Below, piece after piece: positions 35,563-44,500 of a stretch of DNA of 64,000 bases (position 1 is its first letter; each line of letters opens with the position of its first letter). Under the pieces are notes generated by a model that had not been told where the DNA came from, ran no database searches, and was given only the letters and a program-made list of their open reading frames with translations. Source of the DNA: Oikopleura dioica (lineage: Eukaryota > Chordata > Appendicularia > Copelata > Oikopleuridae); the NCBI GenBank assembly GCA_907165135.1, contig OU015569.1, forward strand, positions 2,356,001 through 2,420,000, read 5' to 3'. Position numbers and translations under genes: made by a program.

Positions 35563-38500
35563 ATGGAAGCAAACAATTATGCTTACGAGTGTGATGTCAC
35601 TTCTAGCGGAATGTATGGACACTGCGACTATTGTCACCGGTAAGTCTTCCACAGGAAGTTTAACTTGATATAATTGCCCAAGTTATCCTCCTTCGACTAC
35701 GGAAGTCAGCGGCGCTAGACTCTGTTGGAACTGCTTTCATGAGAAGTACCCAGGAGTTCAAGCAGAATTCCAAGTCTCCGATGCCACTTTCAAATGCCTG
35801 GGCGAATACTGCGAGGAAGAAAGCCTCTCTTATCGTCAGTATATTGCTGGATCTTGCTGTTCGGTCGCCTTGAATTTTACAGTTTGTATGTTTATTCTTT
35901 TGGTGTATTATTATTATTATTCAATATGATAAAATTCAACTAAATTTGCCTAAATGAGATAAATTGACTGAGCTCTCTTTAGGCAATGTGTCCGACACAG
36001 CTTTCTTTGAAATCACGAAATTGTATAAAGAATCAAGGAGAGAGCAAGAGTCCGCTGAGAAAGAGTCGATGGCAGCTGAAGAAGAGCTCGAAGACGCGGA
36101 AAATGAGGTTGAAAAAATAAGAAAGTCCCTCATAAAGGCAAAGGCAACGGTCAAATTTGCGAAACGAAAAGCTAACGCTGCTGAAAAGAATCTCAAAGAA
36201 AGACGAAATTGGAGTGAGACGGTTAGAAAACGTGCTCTTGTCGTTGCGAATGATGCTCTAGGATATGGTGAGTATTCTTTCTTAATAAATGTGCAACAGT
36301 AGTGACTACTTTGATTCTTGTGAGTAGAATGAGGTTTATTTCTAAGGTACAGTGGTTTATAAGAGTGTTTGCAGTTACAGAGTAAACATGGACTTGCGCC
36401 CTTTGACCATGGCGTGATTCTGAATATCGCTGTAGTTGACTACGGGAACTTTCCGTAGTTCTTTTCTGACCTGCACAACCAGCCCCCCCTAAGAAAGAAA
36501 CACCTTATAACCCTGACCTCATTTTCCCTCTTATTTACCTTTCTATCCTATTATCCGATTATCTATCCTATTTTTCGTTAATTCTATCCTAAAAATCCCT
36601 TGTATTCCTCCCCCCTTTTGAAAACTGATTCCCTAATCATACTTAACCTCAAGGTAAAAATCACCATCCACTAGTGTCCAACGAAGGTTGTATTCTGGCC
36701 TATATGGCAGATCGTATGTGCTTATTGCCGCCATCGGGTATTTGCCTGATCCCAGTCCATCCACCTCTTTCAAAACCCCAATCACTGTATGGTCATTCAA
36801 AAAATGATGGTGAAAGATAAGTGACGACGTACACAAGTACATCTGTTTTAACTTTCTCACGTCTGTCGAAGTTGATCGTATGGTGATTCGCCAGGCGTTA
36901 TTTTCAAAGAAGTAAACTTGCGCAAAGTCCTCATTTAGCTCGATTAGCTTATGGATCTTCCGTCTGTCTCCATTCAGTGGGTGATATGGGTTATATAATG
37001 AGTTGAATAATTCGTAGGCGTATTCTTTCAATGTGGCGCCTTCCCTCACTCGCATTGTTTTTATTTCAAGAAGGTCGTCGTCCTTTCTGTCAGTCCGAAG
37101 ATCGTGATCTTGGTCTGCGAATTTGACCGTCCGCTGCAGTTGGTTATTTTCTCCCCTTTTTGTTGCAGTTGTTGTTCCAGCCGTTTCTGTTTCCATTTCT
37201 GACTCATTTCCTGCCGCAGTCGTTTTTACAACTCCAGTTGAATAATTGTCAATCGTGCCTGTATCCGGTGTGCCAGCAACCTCTGGTTCGGCATCCTCTC
37301 CCCCGCCTATTTCCGATCCTACGTCGACGTCGATGACCAGTGATCCATTTTCGACTTCCTCCAAAAAAGTTCGACCTCATTGTTTTCAAGCAGGGCTATT
37401 GAGCGATCCAGGTCAGTAGGGACTTGGTCGATTTCCATTTTCCTAAAACTTATTTTTAACTCATCCTTTGAGCTTTTTTTTAATTCTAGATTTCCTTATT
37501 TTTGGACCAGTTCCCTTTAGAACTGTCTTTCTGTTTGCTCAGTTTCCACTTTCCCTGTTGATGCAAACAATTGCAGCCAGCCACCGCCGGGCTTAACTGA
37601 TTTTCTTTTTACCTACTAAAAGAGAAATTTTTTAACCTATGACCAGAAGTATTTAAGACCGACTAATTTATGCTTTTTCCTACAAACTCTCTTCGTTTTC
37701 TAATCTAAAACAGTTGCAGATAAGTTCCGTTCCCCAGTAGCACGGAAATACTGGCTTAAATTTGTTTTTCGCTTTAATGTCTGTAAGTATCTGAAACGCG
37801 AGTATGTCGAAAAAAAATGCGTCTCTCGTCTCCAGTTTTGGTTTATGGTCAAATTTATACAACTTTAAGAGTTCCTCCAGGTTTTTACCTAAATTCTCCG
37901 TATTACCTACTTCTTGGGTTGCCTCAGTATTAGGGGGATCCGGGAATAAATATGAAGGGGGACTAGTCACTACTGTGGGAATATTAACATATGTACATTC
38001 CGATTCAGAGGAAAAACTCATTGTTATTATTTAAGTGGCAGATAAACCGAACGGCGTCCTTGGTTATTTCGAGTAAACTCCGACGTATCAGTAAGTTGTT
38101 CCTCTTCCGATCTGAACGTCACAATCGGCTCCCGCTGTTTTTTCTGAAAAAGCTTTCTTATGCTTTTAAAGCAGTTTCCACAGCCTACAAAACAGCCTTT
38201 TATGAATTGAAAACCCCTCCGTGTTGCTACAAAGCAACATTTAATCCTCAAATAACAACAATATAGTCCTAAAAGAACTACAGTAACACTCACAGTAATT
38301 ACAGTGTTAATGACCCACTGTGGAGCTATTTTAGATGCCATTGATATTCTCGGAAATTTATCTTCAAGTTTTTCCTTAGATCTTTCAACTAGTGATTTTC
38401 TTAAATCACCAAAATCTAGTGAACCTATTATCTCCGTATCCTCGAAATCTTCTTTTTCTGACAAAAATTTATTAAGTGACGATGTTTTTATTCCTGCCGT

Positions 38501-41074
38501 TATATCATAAAGTTTTACCTCCATCGTATAAGAATTATTTTTAGGGTTAGAAATTTTTCCTCCTACTCGAAATTCCGTTGTCGAACAACGAATCGTCTCC
38601 AGGTTCTCGCTTATCTCTAGCGCAGACACTCCTAATTTATCTCCGCTTTCTCTAACATCTAACTGTATATCCGTTTTTACCCCTGCCTTATCAATTGTCT
38701 GAAAATCACTAAAATGTGAAATCATCACAGTGTTTGACATCAAATCTCTCAAAAATAGGCAATCGGCTGGCAAAAGTAGCACATCGCTACTGCAGCTTGT
38801 CACTGCTTTGCCTGACAGTATTCCCCTAGAACACGGGTCCAGATAACTCTTTGTGATAAGAGATGAGTCGCAAAACCTTACAGCCCCGATCTCCTCGCAC
38901 GCGTCAAGGTTATAGACACGTTTCGATTTTTTGTCCCTGCCTATGATTTTCGGGGTAGACAACCTTAAATACGCGAATTCTTCCTTTTTCTTTCCAGCCG
39001 GAAGTGGTATATGATGGACCCGAAAGGTTTCATCGATTTTGGTTAACGTTGGTACGAAATAACCAATCACGAATTTAATTCCTAACTGTTTTTTGTGTAA
39101 TGTTACCTCAGACTGGACCAGGTCATAATGACCTTTACTGTAAAAATGATCACAGCCTTCCGTCGTCCCTTTGTTTAAATTTTTACAAACTCCACTAATG
39201 GTCCTGAAAACAATATGATTCGGATTTCGATTCAATACCGAAATTTCGAAGTCATGTATCGCGTTCAAGTAGCTGTTAAAATTTTCCATGACAAAATGTC
39301 TGAAGCTTGATTGTTCCAAATTAAGTTCAGAATTGCACCTCTGAAGGAGGTTGGTTTTGATAAGGTTCCTATTTTTGTTAACCTGAATGCCAACTTTCTC
39401 GAGTCCTTTTCCTAAGTTAGCCATCTCTATCTCATCCTCATTTATTCTATGAGTTACTTCCCCAAACTTTTTGTTCTCATTATATGAGTCGTAAAGGGAC
39501 TTTAAAAAGTTGAGAGAACTCAAAATTATCGCTACCTCTCCCGTATCACGCCTTTCCCTATTCGCGTGTCTGCTCCTTGCATTCGGATCTATGGTAATCA
39601 TATAGACCTCAGTTAATACAGTATCTTTGCAACTTCCCTCAAGGTGGTGTCCCCATATCGTCACATCATCCGAATCTAACACATATTCGAACAAAAGGTC
39701 AATCCTATGAAGATTTCTTCCCTTATCCCAGAATTCAGTTTTCACGTGATCCTCCAGATTGTAGTTAAAAAATTCAAATTGTAAATTATCCTCCAAAATC
39801 CTTGTACTTTCAACCTGATATTTAGCGTTTATCAAAATCGAGATTTTTGACTGTTGCTCAAATCTTTTTCTTAGTTGCAACACTACTCTAGCTGGAAAAA
39901 TCTCCGAAAAAAGACTTATTTTAACCCTGTTGTCTTTCTTATCGTTCGAAAAATACGAGCACTGAGTAACGAAGTTAAAACCTGTACTAGTTTTCCTATC
40001 AAAAACAGTTTTCTCCAGCTTTGTATTTGGCCACTCCGAAGGCTTGTCATACAATTTTAGGCTTACTCCACTCGTTGATACCTCACTTGTTATAAACTTG
40101 GGACTAAACTCCTTCTCCCATACCTTCAAGAGTAATATTCCTGAATCTGTCTTATCTAGTCTTGACTGCTGAAACGGTGTGAATTCACTCGGAAGTGCCC
40201 AAAACGAACTTAGTAGTTCATTTGTCAAGATCGTACTTTCCTCAGTATGGTTACCTCTTATAAGACCTAGACAATCCCTAGAGAGCAGATTCTCTTTCGT
40301 TAGTACTGTTGGAAACAGTTCAAAACTCAAAAATTGTCCTTCCTGTGCTTCTACAAAGTAGGAGGGCATTTCCTCAGTAAGAAGGATACCCGAGTCATTT
40401 AATTTTTGTTCCAAAGCGTAAGCAATAGGCGAGCAACTAAGCAGAGCGTAGAGTAGCGCCCAAAAGCGTCTACTCATTTTCTTCTTCTCAAGTTATATCC
40501 TGAACATTGATTTTTAGTATCCGATGATCCTGGAAATTCTAGTTTGAGTTTCAAATCATAATCAAGTGGGCTAAAAACATAGTTATCCATTTTTAGAGAA
40601 TCTAATACTATATTTTCTCACTTCAGTCACCACTTGCAACAGTAGTGACTACTTTGATTCTTGTGAGTAGAATGAGGTTTATTTCTAAGGTACAGTGGTT
40701 TATAAGAGTGTTTGCAGTTACAGAGTAAACATGGACTTGCGCCCTTTGACCATGGCGTGATTCTGAATATCGCTGTAGTTGACTACGGGAACTTTCCGTA
40801 GTTCTTTTCTGACCTGCACAAAATGGATTTTGACTGAAAATATCTTTCAGATGTTTCTTCTCATGACGCCTGCGAGATAAAGAAAGAAGAAGAAGAGACC
40901 GAGATGCACGAATGCAGACTGTGCTATAATCCTTACGGCGATGAGCGACCTGAAGCCGTCGTTATTCCATGCGGATACAAAGCCTGCTTCAACTGCCTAT
41001 CGACTCTCCCGCGGAAAGTATGCCCTCACTGCCGAGCAGAGTTCACTGACGACAAACTTCTCAAGCTCCACTGA
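35563..41074 (+). CDS. RING-like zinc-finger coiled-coil protein, intron 3 invaded by an LTR element
   Basis: Exons 35563-35639, 35683-35834, 35983-36267 and 40851-41074 join in exact phase (2, 1, 1) to a 245-residue protein ending TGA 41074. Residues 10-75 hold CxxC-type pairs (HCDYCH, LCWNCF) suggesting a zinc knuckle. Residues about 80-170 are a Glu/Lys/Ala-rich coiled coil. The last exon encodes a C-terminal RING of the IAP type: ECRLCYN, then VIPCGYKACFNC, then CPHCRAEF. The usual His of 'PCGH' is Tyr here (PCGY), so the third zinc ligand is altered. RING domains usually recruit E2 enzymes for ubiquitin transfer, and activity is uncertain without the His. Intron 3 (36268-40850) contains a complete antisense retroelement starting 24 bp after the donor and ending 30 bp before the acceptor, so the reading frame is preserved if the intron is spliced. 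Confidence 0.8.
36287..36291. repeat. Target-site duplication AAATG (left)
   Basis: AAATG directly precedes the left LTR and is repeated directly after the right LTR at 40821-40825, the 5-bp duplication expected of an integrase-mediated insertion. Confidence 0.9.
36292..36477 (-). repeat. 3' LTR (186 bp)
   Basis: Starts TGCAACAG and ends CCTGCACA on the plus strand. In element orientation it carries TATAAA (plus positions 36356-36361) followed about 20 nt later by AATAAA (36335-36340), a compact promoter plus polyadenylation signal. It appears identical to the LTR at 40635-40820. Confidence 0.9.
36478..36490 (-). promoter_or_regulatory. Polypurine tract of the LTR element
   Basis: In element orientation, AGGGGGGCTGGT lies directly upstream of the 3' LTR, the position from which plus-strand DNA synthesis is primed. 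Confidence 0.65.
36633..37364 (-). CDS. Accessory ORF of the LTR element, 243 codons, unrecognised
   Basis: The open frame ends TAA at 36633. It has an acidic, Gly/Thr-rich first third (EIGGGEDAEPEVAG) and a better-structured C-terminal half (LYNPYHPLNGDRRKIHKLI, WRITIRSTSTDVRKLKQMYL). There is no ATG at the start of this frame. An ATG at 37438 opens another frame that meets it at a run of six T's near 37370. Either this copy carries a one-base frameshift or the element uses slippage there. It is the last gene before the 3' LTR. No similarity to gag or pol is visible. Confidence 0.5.
   Translation of the reverse strand: MEEVENGSLVIDVDVGSEIGGGEDAEPEVAGTPDTGTIDNYSTGVVKTTAAGNESEMETETAGTTTATKRGENNQLQRTVKFADQDHDLRTDRKDDDLLEIKTMRVREGATLKEYAYELFNSLYNPYHPLNGDRRKIHKLIELNEDFAQVYFFENNAWRITIRSTSTDVRKLKQMYLCTSSLIFHHHFLNDHTVIGVLKEVDGLGSGKYPMAAISTYDLPYRPEYNLRWTLVDGDFYLEVKYD
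37680..38021 (-). CDS. Accessory ORF of the LTR element, 113 codons, unrecognised
   Basis: It starts with ATG at 38021, five nucleotides after the env-like stop codon, and ends near 37680. The N-terminal half is Pro/Ser/Thr-rich (VVTSPPSYLFPDPPN). It contains a PPSYL/SPPSY-type motif that could act as a PPxY-like late-domain or WW ligand, which is inference. The C-terminal half is more hydrophobic with three cysteines. The tight spacing behind env suggests coupled or reinitiated translation. Confidence 0.5.
   Translation of the reverse strand: MSFSSESECTYVNIPTVVTSPPSYLFPDPPNTEATQEVGNTENLGKNLEELLKLYKFDHKPKLETRDAFFFDILAFQILTDIKAKNKFKPVFPCYWGTELICNCFRLENEESL
38027..40477 (-). CDS. env: Env-like membrane glycoprotein ORF of the LTR element, 816 residues
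   Basis: An uninterrupted frame starts at ATG 40477 and ends TAA at 38027. An N-terminal signal peptide (about residues 1-21) is followed by a long ectodomain with scattered N-glycosylation motifs (NDS, NHT). A basic dibasic cleavage site (RERR, about residue 310) is followed by a hydrophobic Leu/Ile-rich stretch and a helical region. A membrane segment lies near residues 720-745 (VITVSVTVVLLGLYCCYL). The cytoplasmic tail of about 70 residues is cysteine-rich, a pattern typical of palmitoylation. This is the layout of envelope proteins of errantiviruses and other env-bearing gypsy elements, which are processed into surface and transmembrane subunits. No break was seen. It sits only 157 nt from the 5' LTR, where gag would normally be. 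Confidence 0.8.
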   Translation of the reverse strand: MSRRFWALLYALLSCSPIAYALEQKLNDSGILLTEEMPSYFVEAQEGQFLSFELFPTVLTKENLLSRDCLGLIRGNHTEESTILTNELLSSFWALPSEFTPFQQSRLDKTDSGILLLKVWEKEFSPKFITSEVSTSGVSLKLYDKPSEWPNTKLEKTVFDRKTSTGFNFVTQCSYFSNDKKDNRVKISLFSEIFPARVVLQLRKRFEQQSKISILINAKYQVESTRILEDNLQFEFFNYNLEDHVKTEFWDKGRNLHRIDLLFEYVLDSDDVTIWGHHLEGSCKDTVLTEVYMITIDPNARSRHANRERRDTGEVAIILSSLNFLKSLYDSYNENKKFGEVTHRINEDEIEMANLGKGLEKVGIQVNKNRNLIKTNLLQRCNSELNLEQSSFRHFVMENFNSYLNAIHDFEISVLNRNPNHIVFRTISGVCKNLNKGTTEGCDHFYSKGHYDLVQSEVTLHKKQLGIKFVIGYFVPTLTKIDETFRVHHIPLPAGKKKEEFAYLRLSTPKIIGRDKKSKRVYNLDACEEIGAVRFCDSSLITKSYLDPCSRGILSGKAVTSCSSDVLLLPADCLFLRDLMSNTVMISHFSDFQTIDKAGVKTDIQLDVRESGDKLGVSALEISENLETIRCSTTEFRVGGKISNPKNNSYTMEVKLYDITAGIKTSSLNKFLSEKEDFEDTEIIGSLDFGDLRKSLVERSKEKLEDKFPRISMASKIAPQWVINTVITVSVTVVLLGLYCCYLRIKCCFVATRRGFQFIKGCFVGCGNCFKSIRKLFQKKQREPIVTFRSEEEQLTDTSEFTRNNQGRRSVYLPLK
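40478..40594 (-). CDS. Short leader ORF overlapping the env-like start
   Basis: In element orientation an ATG about 40 nt inside the 5' LTR opens 38 codons (MDNYVFSPLDYDLKLK at its start) whose stop overlaps the env-like ATG as ATGA. It may be the truncated N-terminus of gag left after a deletion or splicing event, or an upstream ORF. The identity is inference. Confidence 0.4.
40619..40632 (-). promoter_or_regulatory. tRNA primer-binding site of the LTR element
   Basis: On the plus strand the sequence reads CACTTCAGTCACCA, ending in CCA like a tRNA 3' end, two bases from the 5' LTR. In element orientation this is TGGTGACTGAAGTG. The tRNA species was not identified. Confidence 0.7.
40635..40820 (-). 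repeat. 5' LTR (186 bp)
   Basis: Same sequence as 36292-36477 over its full length as far as I can compare by eye. Followed by the AAATG duplication at 40821-40825. Confidence 0.9.
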
Positions 41075-41522
41075 TTTTCTCATTCTTTCTGACAGCACAA
41101 CTATCGAAATTTTCACAAGTCTCCGATCTTCTGTCATCGAACACAACTAATAAAAATATCAAAATTAAGAATAGAGACTCATTTATTGCAAAATATATTT
41201 ATAAAGTAGAATAAATCATTCTTGGGGAAGGGATCCCATTAAAATAGCCAGCAAAAAAGTTCAAAACGCAGTGGTCAGTGAAAGAATGAGCTTGCGTCTT
41301 GGCAAAGGATGTTATGCAAATGTAAATGAGGGTACAGGTGTTTATGAGGCGCCCGTTGACGCGTCTAATGACATCGATTGACAGTGTAGATTGCGGTTTT
41401 CGTTATTGATTTCACTCTTCACCGTCCACAGTCACCGACAGTTCCCGCACTACTTTCATTTTCACTTTTTTTATCCTCATTAAACTTGCCCAGTCAGAAT
41501 TGACGTACTCCCTATTTTTGCT
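41075..41522. other. Intergenic region between RING-like gene and unc-13
   Basis: It contains an AATAAA-like signal downstream of the RING-like gene (aactaataaaaat near 41147). The rest probably holds the unc-13 promoter, with no recognisable motif. Confidence 0.4.
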
Positions 41523-44500
41523 ATGGTTTTTCTTGTTGTAGTTGTACAGAGAGTAAGTATCGTCCCAGCAGCTCGCCAACGAGTATTTATGTATTTACTA
41601 ATTACAGTATGAAGATCAGTTGCCTTCACTTTCACTTTTGATGCAGATTTAAATTAACTGGATAAAACACAAAACTCTGACCGGGATTTATTGATTGCTG
41701 AGTCAATGCAGTCTGCATAATCGTTTGGTTATAGCAATGAATAGCTAAGTGAATAATTAAGGCGCACATTCCCCGAGAGATAAACAACTTCGAAGATGAT
41801 GATGAGCATTTCTCTGAGATGGAGCCTCTTCAAGATACGAGCTCCTGTCGAACTTCGAAAGAATCGGAGGTAAAAAGGACTTATCCCTAGTTGTAGACAC
41901 GAAAAGATTCTTTGTTGGATTAGCTCCTAATACTCGGACTAGTCTGAAAGAAATTATAGGCTTTTACTTAGAGTTTTAGGATCTAAGCCAGTAATCCAAA
42001 CGATCTACGGATTAACCGAGCTTTCTCTTCAAAAATTCTAAATGCTTTTAGTGGCATTGCCCTGAATACAACGAAGACAAGTTGCAATGTGTCAAACCTC
42101 TTCCAGAAAAGCGCTATCGAATCGTGCTAACTGTAGACAAGCAACGAAAGACGACAGTTTTTGCGTCAGGGCCAAATCCAAGTTGGAACCAGGACTTTAC
42201 TTTTGAACTCCCTGGACACAAGTTTGGACAGCTCATGGATTGCTCGAACAGATCAGGAAGAGTTCGATTGATTTCTTCGACATGGCGTCAGGAATAATTT
42301 TTGAGCTCTTGGAAGTCGAGGTAAAACTGGTGGAAAACTATCACTACGTAAATCGCGAAATCGGAAGCTGCCAAATCAAACTTGAAAACATTCCATATCA
42401 AAGGCTCGGCTAAAATAAGAATGAATAGAGTCCGACTCGATGGTCAGCTAATTAGCCGTAATAAGTCCTTGCCATGCCACATCTAACTGGTTTCGTCTAT
42501 TCTCCTCGATTGATGCTCAAGTTCAGGACAGAGGCTTTTCAATACAAATTCTTCAAAAATCGCTGCCAATAATTTCTATTGAAAGCCTCAATAAGTTACA
42601 AATTCGATACGACTTGATGTTTGAGCTTGATCTGAACCCCTCCGAGTTGCATCAGCTCGAAATCAAGCTGAATACATGGCGCGAGGGATCTAAATAGACG
42701 CTTATTGAAACGCTTCGGCGACATAAATATAGAACCCTCTTGCTAGACAGATCATCTGATCCCAAAGCGCATTGAGTATTCTCAGCAAGGAAACTGGAGA
42801 ATATATGTCCGATAAAATATCGCAAAAGAATGACATTAATGATCCATTGAAGTATCCATTTAGCGCGCCCAGATGCGTATAAAATACATATTAAAATTGA
42901 TGGCTCGTGTACTGCTTTAAGAATTTCCAATTAGATACGCACAAAAAAAAACGAGAGAAAGCGGGGAAAAAAGGATGAATAAACCAAGAATGAGGCGCCC
43001 TCGTTCATTCATAGTTGACTGCAGTCCACTGTCTTTTTAAGGCATTACAGTCAGAATTAATTTTCTTGTCTTGTCCAATTACTAATAGAAAATATCGAAA
43101 TCTATATATTCACCAAAGGGAAAATTGAGAGTAACGAGATGCCTGGCCATGGCGGCGAATATGGACGAAGAAACGACAGCCAGCTCCTCTGTAAGTACAA
43201 GCAGAACGTAGAAATAATGTATCAGTCAACACTCGCACTCGAGCTTCTCGGCCAAGGGCACATCTTTAGAGCATCTGCATTATTAGATCTATTCGATTGG
43301 CGAAAAAATCGGATATTTTTCTGATCCGAGCTTTACCAGCTTTTGAGATGGGGGAAATCCAAGAGAGAGTCCGCATGGAGGCAGGATGTAGACTTGCTGC
43401 AAATAAATTGGACGCCGTCTGAACTTAATATTTCACTAGTAGGTTCTATAAAATCTATAGGGCATTTTTCTCAGAAGGGGAGAGATAGTTAGGTGTCTGT
43501 AGATCGATAACGGAATGTAGATACTGACATGAATTGATAATGAAGACGGATGGCGTTGTCGATAGAGCTGTTACGCCCAAGCAGGAGCCGCTGAAGATGA
43601 CTCGCAGAACGTACAATACGTGCCCTAATTTGGCCTTAGCCAAGACCCCCTATATACGCAAATGGCAGTAATTGAGCTTTACTTTTTCAATGACCATAGA
43701 AATGGTTTTTTTTGCTGAGGACTACCTCCAGGTATTGTTTTATCAGAGAATTATTCAACTCGCGACGCAGTGGCAGGCGGATTAGGAGCGAGAGAAATCA
43801 TAGAAGAGAATCGCAAGAGAGAGAGAAAATATGGCTTTTTCAGATAATGGGCAGTGTTGTGGATTCCCTGCTGCGGCGCTCCACGGTGAAGATGGACACT
43901 TGTAATTCTTCTCAAGTGGTGAATCCGAACCGCTTCGTCCGCTCAAGTCCTGGAAGAGCTCGACAAAACGGTATGTTACTTCCGTTACGTTTATTGACGA
44001 ATTTTATGCTTTTGCGGATGTGTTGCTATAGGGAAATTCTGTTTTGTAAAGATTCTTTTCGAGCAATTATAAATTGTCAGAAATGATTTTTTAATGGAGC
44101 CTTGATTTTGATTCTGGCGGAACACATATACGCGTTCTTGACAGGGACGAAGCGACAGTAAGACAAAAATGTATCCGACGTCGTTTATGAATAATTCCAC
44201 CTGATTATAATCTGATATTAATATGCTATACACTGCCGTACTCTTCATCCTCAGCAGCAATCTCTTTTTTAAAAAGATGGACAAAACTATAATTACTGAA
44301 AATGAGAAAACGCCCAACAGTAGAAAGTCGGAGAGCTGCTGCAGATTTTCATGCGTCAAACTCAGGGAGCGTTTTGTAGTGAATGATAACATGATGTCGA
44401 CTTCGACTTGGACGGAAGGAGAGTCAGGAATTGGATCAGAACTGCTCAGGTCAACAATTCCACCTGAAAACGCCACATCAAGTAAGTTAATATATTACTC

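Larger units (their letters stand above)
36292..40820 (-). mobile_element. Non-autonomous env-carrying LTR retrotransposon (Tor-like/errantivirus-like), 4.5 kb
   Basis: Two 186-bp LTRs (36292-36477 and 40635-40820) begin TG and end CA. They appear identical by eye and are flanked by AAATG duplications. On the minus strand, a primer-binding site (TGGTGACTGAAGTG, two bases inside the 5' LTR) and a purine-rich tract (AGGGGGGCTGGT, abutting the 3' LTR) show orientation. The interior holds an env-like ORF and two small ORFs and no gag, protease, RT or integrase. Env-bearing Ty3/gypsy elements (Tor) are known from Oikopleura, and relation to them is inference. The identical LTRs imply recent integration, so its gag-pol functions were supplied in trans. 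Confidence 0.85.

Noticed and set aside
43991-44476. 161-codon minus-strand ORF with hydrophobic segments
   Set aside because: It is antisense to unc-13 exons and introns that fit in phase, so it is most likely a shadow.
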